NCBI GenBank assembly: GCA_022704145.1 | Contig: JAKJGY010000029.1 | Location: forward strand, 1-33,521 | Direction: 5' to 3' | DNA from: Verrucomicrobiota bacterium | GTDB lineage: Bacteria; Verrucomicrobiota; Kiritimatiellia; RFP12; UBA1067 | Length of the DNA stretch: 33,521 bases | In this document: piece after piece, positions 16,801-24,389 of the stretch | Layout: every line of letters begins with the position of its first letter | Numbering within the stretch: the stretch's first letter is position 1 | Notes under the pieces: model-generated | The model's database searches: none | What the model saw: only the letters and a program-made list of their open reading frames with translations | Told to the model about the DNA's origin: nothing | Made by a program: the position numbers and the translations under genes

Positions 16801-17702
16801 GCACGCGTATCGGGAACAACTCCGGGACCCTGACGCTGACCGGCCCGATCACGCGCGAACTCGCCTCCTACAATCCTATGCTCGTCCTGAACCCGAGCGG
16901 CACGATGATTGTCAGCAACCGGATCGAGCTGGGGAGCGGCGGGCTTAACTTCCACAGCGGCGGGACGGTGTGGCTCTGCTCCACCGGCAACGTCTGGACG
17001 GGATACTCGCAGATCCAGTACGGCTGTAACTTGCGCCTGGGCGCCGACAACGCGCTGCCGACCGGCATCAAGCAGACGTTCGGTAACACCGGCACGCCCC
17101 CGGGGAGCGGACGCCTCGACCTGTACGGGTATCATCAGACCATCGGCGGCCTGATCCAATACGGTAACGACGCCTCCTATTTCAACAACCTCATCCGCAA
17201 CACGCAGCCGGGCGCCCCCAGCGTCTTGACCGTCAGCCAGGCGGCGGGCGTCAGCGACACCTTCTCCGGACGGATCATCGAGAATGTCAGCCTGGTTAAG
17301 GCGGGCGCCGCAAACTCCTCTCTGACCCTGACCGGCACCAACAGCCTCTCCGGTTCCGTGACGGTGAACGGCGGCACGCTCACGGTCGGCGGCGCAGGCA
17401 CGCTTGGCGACGCCTGCACCAACGTGGTCGTCACAGCCGGGACGCTCGCCCTACAGAACTCCGCCACGATCGCAAACACGGCCACCCTCAGCCTGACCGG
17501 CGGCGGCTCGGCCAAGATAGACCTGGCGGCCGGCGTGGACGAGTCCGTACGCTACCTGTTCATCGACGGCAATATGCAGCGCGTCGGAACCTACGGCTCG
17601 GGAACCAGCCCGGCGTCGCACAAGGACAGCACGCTGTTTTCCGGCACCGGCGTGCTGCGTGTGCTGAGCGACAACTCCGGCACGATGATTCTGGTCCAAT
17701 AA
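13854..17702 (+). CDS. Large exported beta-strand repeat protein (autotransporter-associated repeat type)
   Basis: This 1282-residue protein has a signal peptide (MIRLKVCLRVWAAV..., cleavage probably after about residue 31) and then a chain dominated by Gly, Thr, Asn, Ser and Val. At least six copies of the autotransporter-associated beta-strand repeat are readable, with the pattern LxKxGxGTLTLSGxNTYSG followed by TxVNGGxLxV. Such repeats fold as a right-handed beta helix on the surface. The end reads LFSGTGVLRVLS, a closing motif common in Verrucomicrobiota/Kiritimatiellota repeat proteins, and I see no outer-membrane barrel, LPXTG or PEP-CTERM anchor. The ribosome site AAGGAG is eight bases before the ATG. 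A terminator follows. It lies 86 bases after the glycosyltransferases and could be co-transcribed. Ligand and role (adhesion, glycan binding) are unknown. Confidence 0.9.
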   Translation: MIRLKVCLRVWAAVSVVPLFSALAAVRVKANNTTAMNVGSSWVGSAVPNQYDMAQWDSTVTGANTVSLGANMSLRGLTVANPGGNVEIGGANTLTLGGEGLIMRPVAVTADLTLTCSNLTLLLYAGQIWDIASGRAVTVNASAFTRTSGSSIGFLGTVSGTAFSNDATGIMGTWARTGTGTSTRYATASGGAVVPYTAGTPAAIPTDVADTTGAVNYDLAGVGAFGAGTSFHTLRYTGAGGTVSGGFSANGLMNAGSGTLTISGTTTIGASKELVLATPDATRKIAFSGVISDNPEGASGITVAGGGQVDLFSDSTYSGRTVIGAGRVYMNKPNALGSTSGNTVIHVIGSSVTGGILHVAGNITVAEPLTFVGPGDGSPWNSALYSNAGTNSMTGAITLETAGCRLAAGGNGTGLNLYGPITRTSSANTLILGAGGAGGVVNVYGPINNNGGALTTHNGPGLVRLFSQTNNVGTLNVQTYHTVQLQVSQPFITSCALQVGGGNTTSGDQARGIFDMNGFSAIFNDFRGEGAPAEPPTLRVVTNSSPSLSVFTIGNSGGGGTYNGHIDGNLALVKNGTGTSTLCGPNRYTAGTTVNGGVLVLSNAVNHGALAVNGGTFRFPPALTVNGTLSGTGGTIDTLAAGNPLTVSQATNSTFAGAITGAGSLIKGGAGTLTLSGANTYSGGSTVNDGLLVFGRLSAKPASGSVTVAASAGLGLGVGTNTSTYFSTADVDSLWAGTLAGVTLNASSSVGIDTSAGDFTYATSQSGVRGLIKSGNNTLTLSGVNTYEGGTVVRQGVLSIASTSALPGWDTAGAFSVWRDSALAVQNAISDSDIATVLATENFLDGACIGFDTVGSNRTYAEAIANTANGALGVYKLGTNTLTLTAASTYDGNTVVNGGILVVKNSGALGSTNGYTLVNRVGGNLPYYTDSTGQVQLDGSAGALTLDENFILNGAEQYGYSGALRGLSGNITLNGWIKVGAGGTRIGNNSGTLTLTGPITRELASYNPMLVLNPSGTMIVSNRIELGSGGLNFHSGGTVWLCSTGNVWTGYSQIQYGCNLRLGADNALPTGIKQTFGNTGTPPGSGRLDLYGYHQTIGGLIQYGNDASYFNNLIRNTQPGAPSVLTVSQAAGVSDTFSGRIIENVSLVKAGAANSSLTLTGTNSLSGSVTVNGGTLTVGGAGTLGDACTNVVVTAGTLALQNSATIANTATLSLTGGGSAKIDLAAGVDESVRYLFIDGNMQRVGTYGSGTSPASHKDSTLFSGTGVLRVLSDNSGTMILVQ
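14754..17396 (+). repeat. Six coding copies of an autotransporter-associated beta-strand repeat
   Basis: The clearest units, each about 32 codons, begin near bases 14754, 15567, 15846, 16164, 16473 and 17292 (residues 301, 572, 665, 771, 874 and 1147). They share xKxGxxTLTLxGxNTYxG and VNGGxLxV but differ at the DNA level, so the repeats are old rather than recent tandem copies. Spacing is irregular, with longer beta-rich stretches between. Confidence 0.8.
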
Positions 17703-17737
17703 GCGTACCGTTTCGAGCCGGTGCGACCGGTCAGATG

Positions 17738-17780
17738 ACGCGCCCTCCATCAGCCTGTAAGGCCAGGGAGGGCGCGTTTT
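17738..17780 (+). terminator. Intrinsic terminator after the repeat-protein gene
   Basis: An 11-base stem (17738-17748 with 17767-17777, ACGCGCCCTCC / GGAGGGCGCGT) encloses an 18-base loop with a small inner stem and is followed by a short T run (17777-17780). It separates the repeat gene from convergent clpB. On the minus strand no T-run follows the hairpin. Confidence 0.75.
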
Positions 17781-20386
17781 CAGTTCAGTTCCAGCGCGCC
17801 GTCCTTCACCGTCACGCGCACCGTCGAGCCCGGCAGATAGCCGCCCGCGATGATCCTGCGTGCGACAGGGGTCTCTAGCGTGCGCTGGAGCGTCCGTTTG
17901 ACCGGCCGCGCCCCGTAGGCCGGATCATAGCCCTCCTTCGCGAGCCAGGCGACGGCCGCGTCAGCGACCTCCAGCCCCAGTTCCTGTTCGGCGAGACGGG
18001 CGCGGAGATCATCGAGCTGGAGGCGCACGATCGCCGCGATCTGGGCCTGACCGAGCGGCTGGAAGAGCACGGTCTCATCGAGCCGGTTTAGGAACTCCGG
18101 ACGGAAGTGCGCCTTCAGCCTGCTGAGGACTCTGCTGCGGATCTCATCCGGAATCGCTGCGCGTGACGGGCTCGCCGCAGGTTCGGCCACCAGAAGCTCG
18201 GATCCGATATTGCTGGTCATGATGATCACCGCGTTACGGAAGCTGACCGTGCGTCCATGACTATCGGTGAGGCGCCCGTCGTCGAGCACCTGCAGCAGGA
18301 TATTGAAGACGTCCGGGTGGGCCTTCTCAATCTCGTCAAGCAGCACCACGCTGTACGGCTTGCGTCGTACGGCTTCAGTGAGTTGCCCGCCCTCCTCATA
18401 GCCCACGTAACCGGGAGGCGCGCCGACAAGACGGGAGACCGCGTGCTTCTCCATGTATTCGGACATATCGATGCGCACCATGGCAGCCTCAGCGTCGAAC
18501 AGCTCGGCCGCGAGCGCCTTCGCCAGCTCAGTCTTGCCAACACCCGTGGGCCCGAGGAACAGGAAGGCGCCGACCGGCCGCTGCCGGTTTTTAATGCCTG
18601 CCCGCGAGCGCAGGACGGCGTCTGAAACCGCCTCAACCGCCTCATCCTGTCCTACCACACGGCGGTGCAGCACCGTCGGCAGGTGAAGCAGCTTCTCGCG
18701 CTCCCCCTCCAGCAGCTTGGTGACGGGTATGCCTGCCCAGCGCGAGACCGCCTCGGCGATCTCCTCTGCCGTGACCTCCTCGCGCAGCATGACGGTGCCG
18801 TCCTTGCTCTGCAACTTCGCCTGAGCCTCTCGGAGTCTCTTTTCCAGCTCCGGTATCTTGCCGTACTTCAGCTCCGCGGCCCGGTTGTTGTCATACGCCC
18901 GCTCGGCCTGCTCATACGCCGTGCGCGCCTCGTCAAGGCGCTCGCGCAGCGTACGCGTCTCGTCGAGCACCTTCTTCTCCGCAAGCCAGCGGGCGGTCAT
19001 CGCGTCCGCCTGCGACTTCAGTTCGGCCAGCTCACGGCGCAGCTCGTCGAGCCGGAGTTTGGAGGCGTGATCCTTCTCCTTCCTCAATGCGGTCTCCTCG
19101 ATCTCGAGCCGCGTCACGCGCCGGGTGACGCTATCCAGCTCGGCGGGCATGGAGTCCATCTCCGTCCGGATCGAGGCGCAGGCCTCATCGAGCAGGTCGA
19201 TGGCCTTATCGGGCAGGAACCGGTCCTGAATATACCGGTCAGAGAGCACGGCCGCCGACACCAGGGCAGCATCCTGGATCTGGACGTTGTGATGACGCTC
19301 GAAGCGGTCCTTCAGGCCGCGCAGGATCGAAACCGTATCCTCGACGCTGGGCGCGTCGACCTGTACCGGCTGGAAACGGCGCTCGAGCGCGGCGTCCTTC
19401 TCCATGTGCTTGCGGTACTCGTCCAGCGTGGTCGCGCCGATACAGTGCAGCTCACCGCGCGCCAGCATCGGCTTCAGCATGTTGCCTGCGTCCGTCGAGC
19501 CCTCAGTCCGGCCCGCACCCACGATCGTATGGATCTCGTCGATGAAGAGCAGGATGCGTCCCTCCGCGGCCCGGATTTCATTGAGCACCGCCTTGAGCCG
19601 CTCCTCGAACTCGCCACGGTATTTGGCGCCCGCCATCAGCGCGGTCATGTCCAGCGCGAAGACCGTACGGTCCTTAAGCCCTTCGGGAACATCGCCCCGC
19701 ACGATACGCTGCGCAAGCCCCTCGACGATCGCGGTCTTGCCGACGCCCGGCTCGCCGATGAGCACGGGGTTGTTCTTGGTCTTGCGTGACAGGATCCGCA
19801 CGACGTGGCGAATCTCGGTGTCACGGCCGATCACAGGGTCGAGCTTACCCGAACGCGCCAGAGCCACCAGGTCATGGCCGTACTTCTTGAGCGCCTCATA
19901 CTGGCCCTCCGGATTGTCGGTGGTCACGCGCTGGTTGCCGCGGACCGCCTTTAACGCCTCAAGGAGCGTACGCGTTTCGACTCCCGCCTCGGCCAGCAGA
20001 CGGCCGCAAGCGCTACGTTTGCCGGAGTCGGCCAAAGCCAGAAGGAGATGCTCGACGGAAAGGTACTCGTCCTTGAGCCGCTTGGCCGTATCGGCCGCGC
20101 GGACTAGCGTCTCGTTGAGAGCCTGGGTCACGTAGACCTTGCCCTCCTCGGTGTCGCCGGACACATGCGGCCTGCGGGACAGCTCCTCCTCGACACGCGC
20201 GCGCAACTGGGGGACCGCCACACCCAGCCGACTGAGCAAGGCGACGGCCAGCCCGTCGGGGTCCTCCAGCAAGGCCGCCAGCAGATGTTCGGCGTCAAGC
20301 TGCGGGTGACCGTGTCGGATCGCGCGCTCACGGGCCGCCTGCAATGACGCCTGCGCCTTCTGTGTCCATTTGCTGAGATCAGTCAT
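17780..20386 (-). CDS. clpB: Disaggregating chaperone ClpB (Hsp100)
   Basis: ClpB is a hexameric AAA+ ATPase that, with DnaK, extracts and refolds aggregated proteins in the cytoplasm. The 868-residue product is full length. It has the N-terminal Clp repeat domain (about 1-150), AAA-1 with Walker A GEPGVGKT (211-218) and Walker [10 protein letters not shown] (278-286), the coiled-coil middle domain (about 405-530), and AAA-2 with GPTGVGKT (612-619) and the [14 protein letters not shown] pore region. A C-terminal D2-small domain ends at KDGALELN. There is no ClpP-binding IGF/IGL loop apparent, as expected. The ATG has a near-perfect SD (AAGGAGG). No CIRCE element or convincing heat-shock promoter is seen in the upstream region. 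Confidence 0.98.
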   Translation of the reverse strand: MTDLSKWTQKAQASLQAARERAIRHGHPQLDAEHLLAALLEDPDGLAVALLSRLGVAVPQLRARVEEELSRRPHVSGDTEEGKVYVTQALNETLVRAADTAKRLKDEYLSVEHLLLALADSGKRSACGRLLAEAGVETRTLLEALKAVRGNQRVTTDNPEGQYEALKKYGHDLVALARSGKLDPVIGRDTEIRHVVRILSRKTKNNPVLIGEPGVGKTAIVEGLAQRIVRGDVPEGLKDRTVFALDMTALMAGAKYRGEFEERLKAVLNEIRAAEGRILLFIDEIHTIVGAGRTEGSTDAGNMLKPMLARGELHCIGATTLDEYRKHMEKDAALERRFQPVQVDAPSVEDTVSILRGLKDRFERHHNVQIQDAALVSAAVLSDRYIQDRFLPDKAIDLLDEACASIRTEMDSMPAELDSVTRRVTRLEIEETALRKEKDHASKLRLDELRRELAELKSQADAMTARWLAEKKVLDETRTLRERLDEARTAYEQAERAYDNNRAAELKYGKIPELEKRLREAQAKLQSKDGTVMLREEVTAEEIAEAVSRWAGIPVTKLLEGEREKLLHLPTVLHRRVVGQDEAVEAVSDAVLRSRAGIKNRQRPVGAFLFLGPTGVGKTELAKALAAELFDAEAAMVRIDMSEYMEKHAVSRLVGAPPGYVGYEEGGQLTEAVRRKPYSVVLLDEIEKAHPDVFNILLQVLDDGRLTDSHGRTVSFRNAVIIMTSNIGSELLVAEPAASPSRAAIPDEIRSRVLSRLKAHFRPEFLNRLDETVLFQPLGQAQIAAIVRLQLDDLRARLAEQELGLEVADAAVAWLAKEGYDPAYGARPVKRTLQRTLETPVARRIIAGGYLPGSTVRVTVKDGALELN

Positions 20387-20684
20387 GATAGCCTCCTTGC
20401 TGTAACCTGCTTCGCTGATATCCTAGTCGCCTGAAATTCACACAGCTCCGACAGGCTCGTCATTGAATACGCATCGGGCATGCCATAAGCTTATCTGCTG
20501 TCGCAACTCATTCTTTTATAGAAGCTTACAATACTTGACACTGAGTCAGAAAGAGTCATATTGATACACAAGAAACAAAATGCGTCATAAAGTTACATCC
20601 TATTGAGAAAGGTCCGGCGATCAATCGCGCTTGCCTTGCCACCCGGATTGCGCGAAGATCGTCCAACAATCTGGGAGGTGTGAG
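20387..20684. promoter_or_regulatory. AT-rich intergenic region between divergent clpB and SGNH gene
   Basis: These 298 bases hold no gene and are clearly richer in A+T than the flanks. On the plus strand TTGACA (20535-20540) is followed 17-18 bases later by ATATTG/TATTGA, a weak promoter toward the SGNH gene. Two direct GAGTCA copies (20543-20548, 20553-20558) one helical turn apart lie between these boxes. ATAAGCTTAT (20484-20493 area) is a palindrome. I could not assign the clpB promoter. Confidence 0.4.
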
Positions 20685-21578
20685 ATGCGGCGAGCATGGG
20701 TAGCGTTAGCGATCATTTCGGCGCTCTGCTGGTGCCATGGCCAGGGGATCGGCGTCCTTGCGGGCAAGAGGGTCGCGTTCCTGGGAGACAGCATCACGCA
20801 AGGGGGCGGATATGTGAGCCTGATCGCCTATTTTCTGGACAGGTCACACCCTGAGCAGACCTTCGACCTGTACGGTCTGGGGCTGTCCAGCGAGACGCTC
20901 TCGGGTTTGAGTGAGGCGGGGCATGCGGGCGGCAAGTTCCCCCGTCCCTGCCTGTTCGAGCGGCTCCCCCGGCTGCTCGAACGCGTGAAGCCGGAGGTCG
21001 TCTTCGCCTGCTACGGCATGAACGACGGCATCTATCTGCCACTGGACGAGCAGCGCTTCGAGGCATTCAAGTGCGGTGTGGCGCGCCTCATCGACAGTTG
21101 CCAGGCTGCGGGTGTCGCGCAGATCTTCCTCATCACGCCGCCCCTCTACGATTTTCCGCCGGGAGAGGGCGGATTCAACTACGATACGGTGTTAGCCGCG
21201 TATGCCGCCTGGGAACAGACGGTGACGCGTCCCGGTGTCCGCGTGATCGACCTGCACACGCCCATGGCTCGTGCCCGTGCCTCACGCAGCGAGGCCTTCT
21301 CGAAGGACCGTATCCATCCGGGTGAGGAGGGCCACTTGCTGATGGCGCGCACGATTCTTGCCGGTGCGGGTATCGAGGTTCCGGCGCAGGAACTCGCGGC
21401 GATCAAGGCCGACCCGCTATATGCGCTCGTGGCGCAACGCCGCGCGTTCCGCTCAGGCAAGTGGATGGCGCACATCGGCTACACGCGGGAGAAGACCGTC
21501 GAGCCGCAGCCGCTCGGCGACGCCGAGGACGAGGCGGCACGGATGCAGGTCCGGATCGACGCGTTGCGGCGGCGCTGA
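20685..21578 (+). CDS. Secreted SGNH/GDSL-family hydrolase
   Basis: This 297-residue protein has a signal peptide (MRRAWVALAIISALCWCHGQG, cleavage near residue 20) and an SGNH esterase fold. The nucleophile Ser36 is in GDSITQGGGY, block II is GLSSETLSGL, block III is YGMNDG with Asn113, and the catalytic pair is Asp208/His211 in KDRIHPGEEGH. Relatives remove acetyl or other acyl groups from polysaccharides; rhamnogalacturonan and xylan acetylesterases are the nearest models, but substrate is not readable. The ATG at 20685 has GGGAGGTG just upstream; an earlier in-frame start at 20631 would bury the signal peptide. The C-terminal 70 residues extend past the core fold. Its neighbour on the same strand is a secreted ThuA-like protein. 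Confidence 0.9.
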   Translation: MRRAWVALAIISALCWCHGQGIGVLAGKRVAFLGDSITQGGGYVSLIAYFLDRSHPEQTFDLYGLGLSSETLSGLSEAGHAGGKFPRPCLFERLPRLLERVKPEVVFACYGMNDGIYLPLDEQRFEAFKCGVARLIDSCQAAGVAQIFLITPPLYDFPPGEGGFNYDTVLAAYAAWEQTVTRPGVRVIDLHTPMARARASRSEAFSKDRIHPGEEGHLLMARTILAGAGIEVPAQELAAIKADPLYALVAQRRAFRSGKWMAHIGYTREKTVEPQPLGDAEDEAARMQVRIDALRRR

Positions 21579-21633
21579 GCGCTGTACCTCCTTTACCGAT
21601 TCACCCTGCCCGCAGCCGCACGCCAACTCTCAG

Positions 21634-21663
21634 TTGCCGGAAACGGCCGCAGCGGTGTATAGT
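21634..21663 (+). promoter_or_regulatory. Candidate promoter for the ThuA-like gene
   Basis: TTGCCG (21634-21639, four of six) and TATAGT (21658-21663, five of six) are 18 bases apart in the 162-base gap after the SGNH gene. This suggests the ThuA-like gene has its own transcript, with a leader of about 70 bases. Confidence 0.5.
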
Positions 21664-21740
21664 GACGTCGTCAACGTGGATGGCTTGGCGCAGGCGGCAT
21701 ACTGGCACGCCGCCATCTGACGGACTGAGGGGAGTACGTG

Positions 21741-22727
21741 ATGATCCAGATTAACGTCGTGAGAGCCGGCGCCGCACTCGGTGCGGCACTGCTGTTGGGT
21801 GCGAGTTCGGTGCAGGCCGCGGACAAGCTTAAGGTGCTGATCGTGGACGGCCAGAACAACCATGAGGTCTGGCCCAAGTCTTCCATCATGATGCGGAACT
21901 ACCTGCAGGAAACAGGCCTTTTCCAGGTGGAGATCGCGCGCACACGCTTCCTTTGGAAGTCCGAGCGCGAGGCCGCCTATCTGCCGCTGGCGGGCCTCTC
22001 CGGCGTGTTCGAGAGCCTGAAGGAGCCTAAGCCCGACCCGGCCTTCCGGCCGGACTTCAAGAAGTACGCGCTCGTGGTCAGCAACTTCGGCTGGAAGGCG
22101 GCTGACTGGCCGGAGGAGACGCGGCGCGATTTCGAGTCGTATATGGCCGAGGGCGGCAGCCTGGTGGTCGTTCACGCAGCCGACAACAGTTGGCCGGACT
22201 GGCCCGAGTTCAACCGTATGATCGGCGTGGGCGGCTGGGGCAACCGCACCGCGAAGCACGGCCCTTACGTCTACTACAACGCGGCGGGCGAGCTGGTGCG
22301 CGACCCGCAGCCAGGCCCCTGCGGCAAACACGGCCCGCAGAACTCTTTCGTGGTGACCGTCCGCGACCGCGAACACCCGATCACCCGGGGCCTGCCGGAC
22401 TTCTGGATGCACACCAAGGACGAGTGCTATTCCTTCCTGCGCGGGCCGGCCGAAAACATGACGGTCCTGGCGACCGCCTGCGACACGCCCGAGCTGAAAG
22501 CCGCCGGCCGGCACGAGCCCATGCTCATGACGATCCAATACCACAAGGGGCGCGTCTTCCACACCACGCTCGGACACGACGACTACTCGTTCGAGAGCGT
22601 GGGGTTCATCACCACGTTCCTGCGCGGCGCCGAGTGGGCGGCCACAGGCAAGGTCACGCTCCCGGTACCGGCGGACTTCCCCACCGCGTCACAGTCTTCG
22701 GCCCGCCCGTTCCCGCGACTTCACTGA
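21741..22727 (+). CDS. Secreted ThuA-like domain protein
   Basis: This 328-residue protein has a signal peptide with a standard cleavage after VQA (about residue 26). The rest is a ThuA-like class I glutamine amidotransferase-type fold: KVLIVDGQNNHEVW, ALVVSNFGWKAADWPEETRR, GGSLVVVHAADNSWPDWPEF, REHPITRGLPDFWMHTKDE, then VFHTTLGHDDYSFESVGF and FLRGAEWAATGKVTLPVP. ThuA is named for trehalose use in Sinorhizobium, where it acts on sugar oxidation products, and secreted copies are abundant in PVC bacteria that degrade polysaccharides. The exact reaction is unknown. The ATG at 21741 has GAGGGGAG with six-base spacing. The stop is 12 bases from the convergent xseB stop. Confidence 0.9.
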   Translation: MIQINVVRAGAALGAALLLGASSVQAADKLKVLIVDGQNNHEVWPKSSIMMRNYLQETGLFQVEIARTRFLWKSEREAAYLPLAGLSGVFESLKEPKPDPAFRPDFKKYALVVSNFGWKAADWPEETRRDFESYMAEGGSLVVVHAADNSWPDWPEFNRMIGVGGWGNRTAKHGPYVYYNAAGELVRDPQPGPCGKHGPQNSFVVTVRDREHPITRGLPDFWMHTKDECYSFLRGPAENMTVLATACDTPELKAAGRHEPMLMTIQYHKGRVFHTTLGHDDYSFESVGFITTFLRGAEWAATGKVTLPVPADFPTASQSSARPFPRLH

Positions 22728-22739
22728 CCCGCCACGCAC

Positions 22740-22988
22740 TCAAGCTCCGGCGCCGATGTCCAACGGCGTGACCGTCACGCCGCCGGAGCTGTCCTTAACG
22801 ATCGTCTCGATCTTACGCTCGACCTCGTTGAGGCGCGCCGTGCAAAGCTTCACGAGCCGCTGCCCCTCCTCGAACGCGGCGATCATCGCGTCGAGGTCCA
22901 GCTCGCCGGACTCCATCTTCGCCACCAGCTCCTCGAGCCGTGCCAGGGCGGCCTCGAAACCGAGCGGCCCCTCCTCCTTCTTCGCCAT
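22740..22988 (-). CDS. xseB: Exodeoxyribonuclease VII small subunit
   Basis: XseB is the helical small subunit that binds several-fold to XseA to make exonuclease VII, which degrades single-stranded DNA. The 82-residue protein has the typical pattern FEAALARLEELVAKMESGEL, then LDAMIAAFEEGQRLVKLC, and a third helix LNEVERKIETIV. A non-conserved tail follows. The start ATG has a strong AAGGAGAGGGGGAGG site and lies 18 bases after xseA. It is the last gene of the rny-ymdB-xseA-xseB run. Confidence 0.96.
   Translation of the reverse strand: MAKKEEGPLGFEAALARLEELVAKMESGELDLDAMIAAFEEGQRLVKLCTARLNEVERKIETIVKDSSGGVTVTPLDIGAGA
22743..22790. repeat. Nested inverted repeats at the 3' end of xseB
   Basis: AGCTCCGGCG (22743-22752) pairs with CGCCGGAGCT (22781-22790). 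Inside and partly overlapping is a perfect 19-base palindrome, CGGCGTGAC-C-GTCACGCCG (22764-22782). The two stems share two bases, so they would compete. No T-run follows on either strand. It is within the xseB coding end and just beyond the convergent ThuA-like stop, where a transcription-ending structure might be expected. Confidence 0.6.
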
Positions 22989-23006
22989 ACCCTCCCCCTC
23001 TCCTTG

Positions 23007-24377
23007 TCAGACCTCCGGCTGGCCTGCAACCGCCACCGACCGGATCTCCCCATCCCTGACACGCGTGACCAGCGCCATGCCGGCAGGCACCTCCGACACC
23101 GAACGCACCAGGCGTCCGTCAGCCGCATGCGTGAGGCTGTACCCCCGCTCCAGCACCGCCAATGGGCTGAGTAGCGTGAGTTGCCGGTCAGCAGCCGCGA
23201 CCCGGGCGCGCTTTCGCTCGACCAGCAGGCGGCCCGCACGCTCCAAACGGCCCGCCCCGGCAGCCAGGCGCGCCTCCGCCACGCGCACCGCACGCTCACG
23301 CACCAGCGCCAGGCGGCTGTCCGCCCTGCCGGCGCGCGCCCGCGCCTCACCCAGCGCACGCGCCAGCGCGCGCTCCAACCGCAAATGAAGCGTGTCGATG
23401 CGCTGGGCGAGCCGTTCCACCAGCCGCTGCGGCTGCCGTAACGCCGCCGAAGCCCGCGCGGCCCCCAGCCGTCCCTTCATCTCAGCGGCCCTCTGGAGCA
23501 GCGCCTGACGCAGCCCGCGCGACACGCGCGACACCTCCGCCTCGAACTCCGTCTTGGGCGCGATCACCAGCTCGGCCGCGGCAGAGGGCGTCGGCGCACG
23601 CAGGTCGGCCGCGAAGTCACAGAGCGTGAAGTCGACCTCATGGCCGACCGCCGAGACCACCGGCACCGCCGAGCCCGCGACAGCGCGGACAACCGCCTCC
23701 TCGTTGAACGCCCAGAGATCCTCCAGGCTGCCGCCGCCGCGCCCGACAATCAGCACGTCCGCTGGCCACGCGCTCCCTGGCCCGCACGCGCGGTTGAACA
23801 GCGCCACGGCGGCCGCGATCTCCTCAGCCGCCCCCGCCCCCTGGACCTTCACCGGCGCGAGCCGCACCTGAACGTTCGGGAAGCGCCGGCCCAGGATATT
23901 CAGCATATCATGGATCACCGCGCCCGTCGCTGAGGTCACGATCCCGATGCGCCGCGGCAGGCGCGGCAGGGGCCGCTTGCGCGACGCCTCGAAAAGGCCC
24001 TCGGCCTGAAGTTTCTGCTTCAGCGCCTCGAAGCGCCGCATGAGGTCCCCGAGGCCGGTTGACTCGATCCTCATCACCCGGAGCTGCATCTTGCCGGTCG
24101 CCTCGTAGGCCGTCACCTCGCAATAGGCCCTGACCCGCTGACCGTCCTCAAGACGCAGCGTGGCGGGCAGAGCGGCGCGCGCCCCCGCAAACAGCACGGC
24201 GCTGAGCTGCGCGGCGGCATCCTTGATGACAAAGTAGCTGTGTCCCGAACCATACAGCTTGTAGTTCGAGATCTCGCCCTCCACCCACACGCGTCCGACC
24301 TCGTCCTCAAGCGTCTGGCGGATCTGCCGCGCCAGCTCCGAGACGGTGTAGACCTTACTGGTGACGGGAGTCGGCAT
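23007..24377 (-). CDS. xseA: Exodeoxyribonuclease VII large subunit
   Basis: XseA is the catalytic subunit of exonuclease VII, which cuts single-stranded DNA from both ends and takes part in repair. The 456-residue product has an N-terminal OB-fold (about 8-105), then the catalytic domain with RIGIVTSATGAVIHDML (143-159), GRGGGSLEDLWAFNEE (212-227) and GHEVDFTLCDFAADLRAPTPSAAAE (about 245-269, conserved His and Asp). A long coiled-coil region rich in Arg and Ala (about 280-410) and a C-terminal ERGYSLTH segment follow, as in the family. The ATG at 24375-24377 has AGAGGGG upstream. It lies 12 bases after the metallophosphoesterase gene and 18 before xseB. Confidence 0.97.
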   Translation of the reverse strand: MPTPVTSKVYTVSELARQIRQTLEDEVGRVWVEGEISNYKLYGSGHSYFVIKDAAAQLSAVLFAGARAALPATLRLEDGQRVRAYCEVTAYEATGKMQLRVMRIESTGLGDLMRRFEALKQKLQAEGLFEASRKRPLPRLPRRIGIVTSATGAVIHDMLNILGRRFPNVQVRLAPVKVQGAGAAEEIAAAVALFNRACGPGSAWPADVLIVGRGGGSLEDLWAFNEEAVVRAVAGSAVPVVSAVGHEVDFTLCDFAADLRAPTPSAAAELVIAPKTEFEAEVSRVSRGLRQALLQRAAEMKGRLGAARASAALRQPQRLVERLAQRIDTLHLRLERALARALGEARARAGRADSRLALVRERAVRVAEARLAAGAGRLERAGRLLVERKRARVAAADRQLTLLSPLAVLERGYSLTHAADGRLVRSVSEVPAGMALVTRVRDGEIRSVAVAGQPEV

Positions 24378-24389
24378 GGGTCAGCCCCT

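Noticed and set aside
14754..17396. Recent tandem duplication in the repeat-protein gene
   Set aside because: The units are alike in protein pattern but differ widely in DNA and spacing, so they are diverged repeats and not fresh copies.
20387..20684. CIRCE or heat-shock promoter before clpB
   Set aside because: No TTAGCACTC/GAGTGCTAA inverted repeat and no good sigma-32-type boxes were found on the minus strand.
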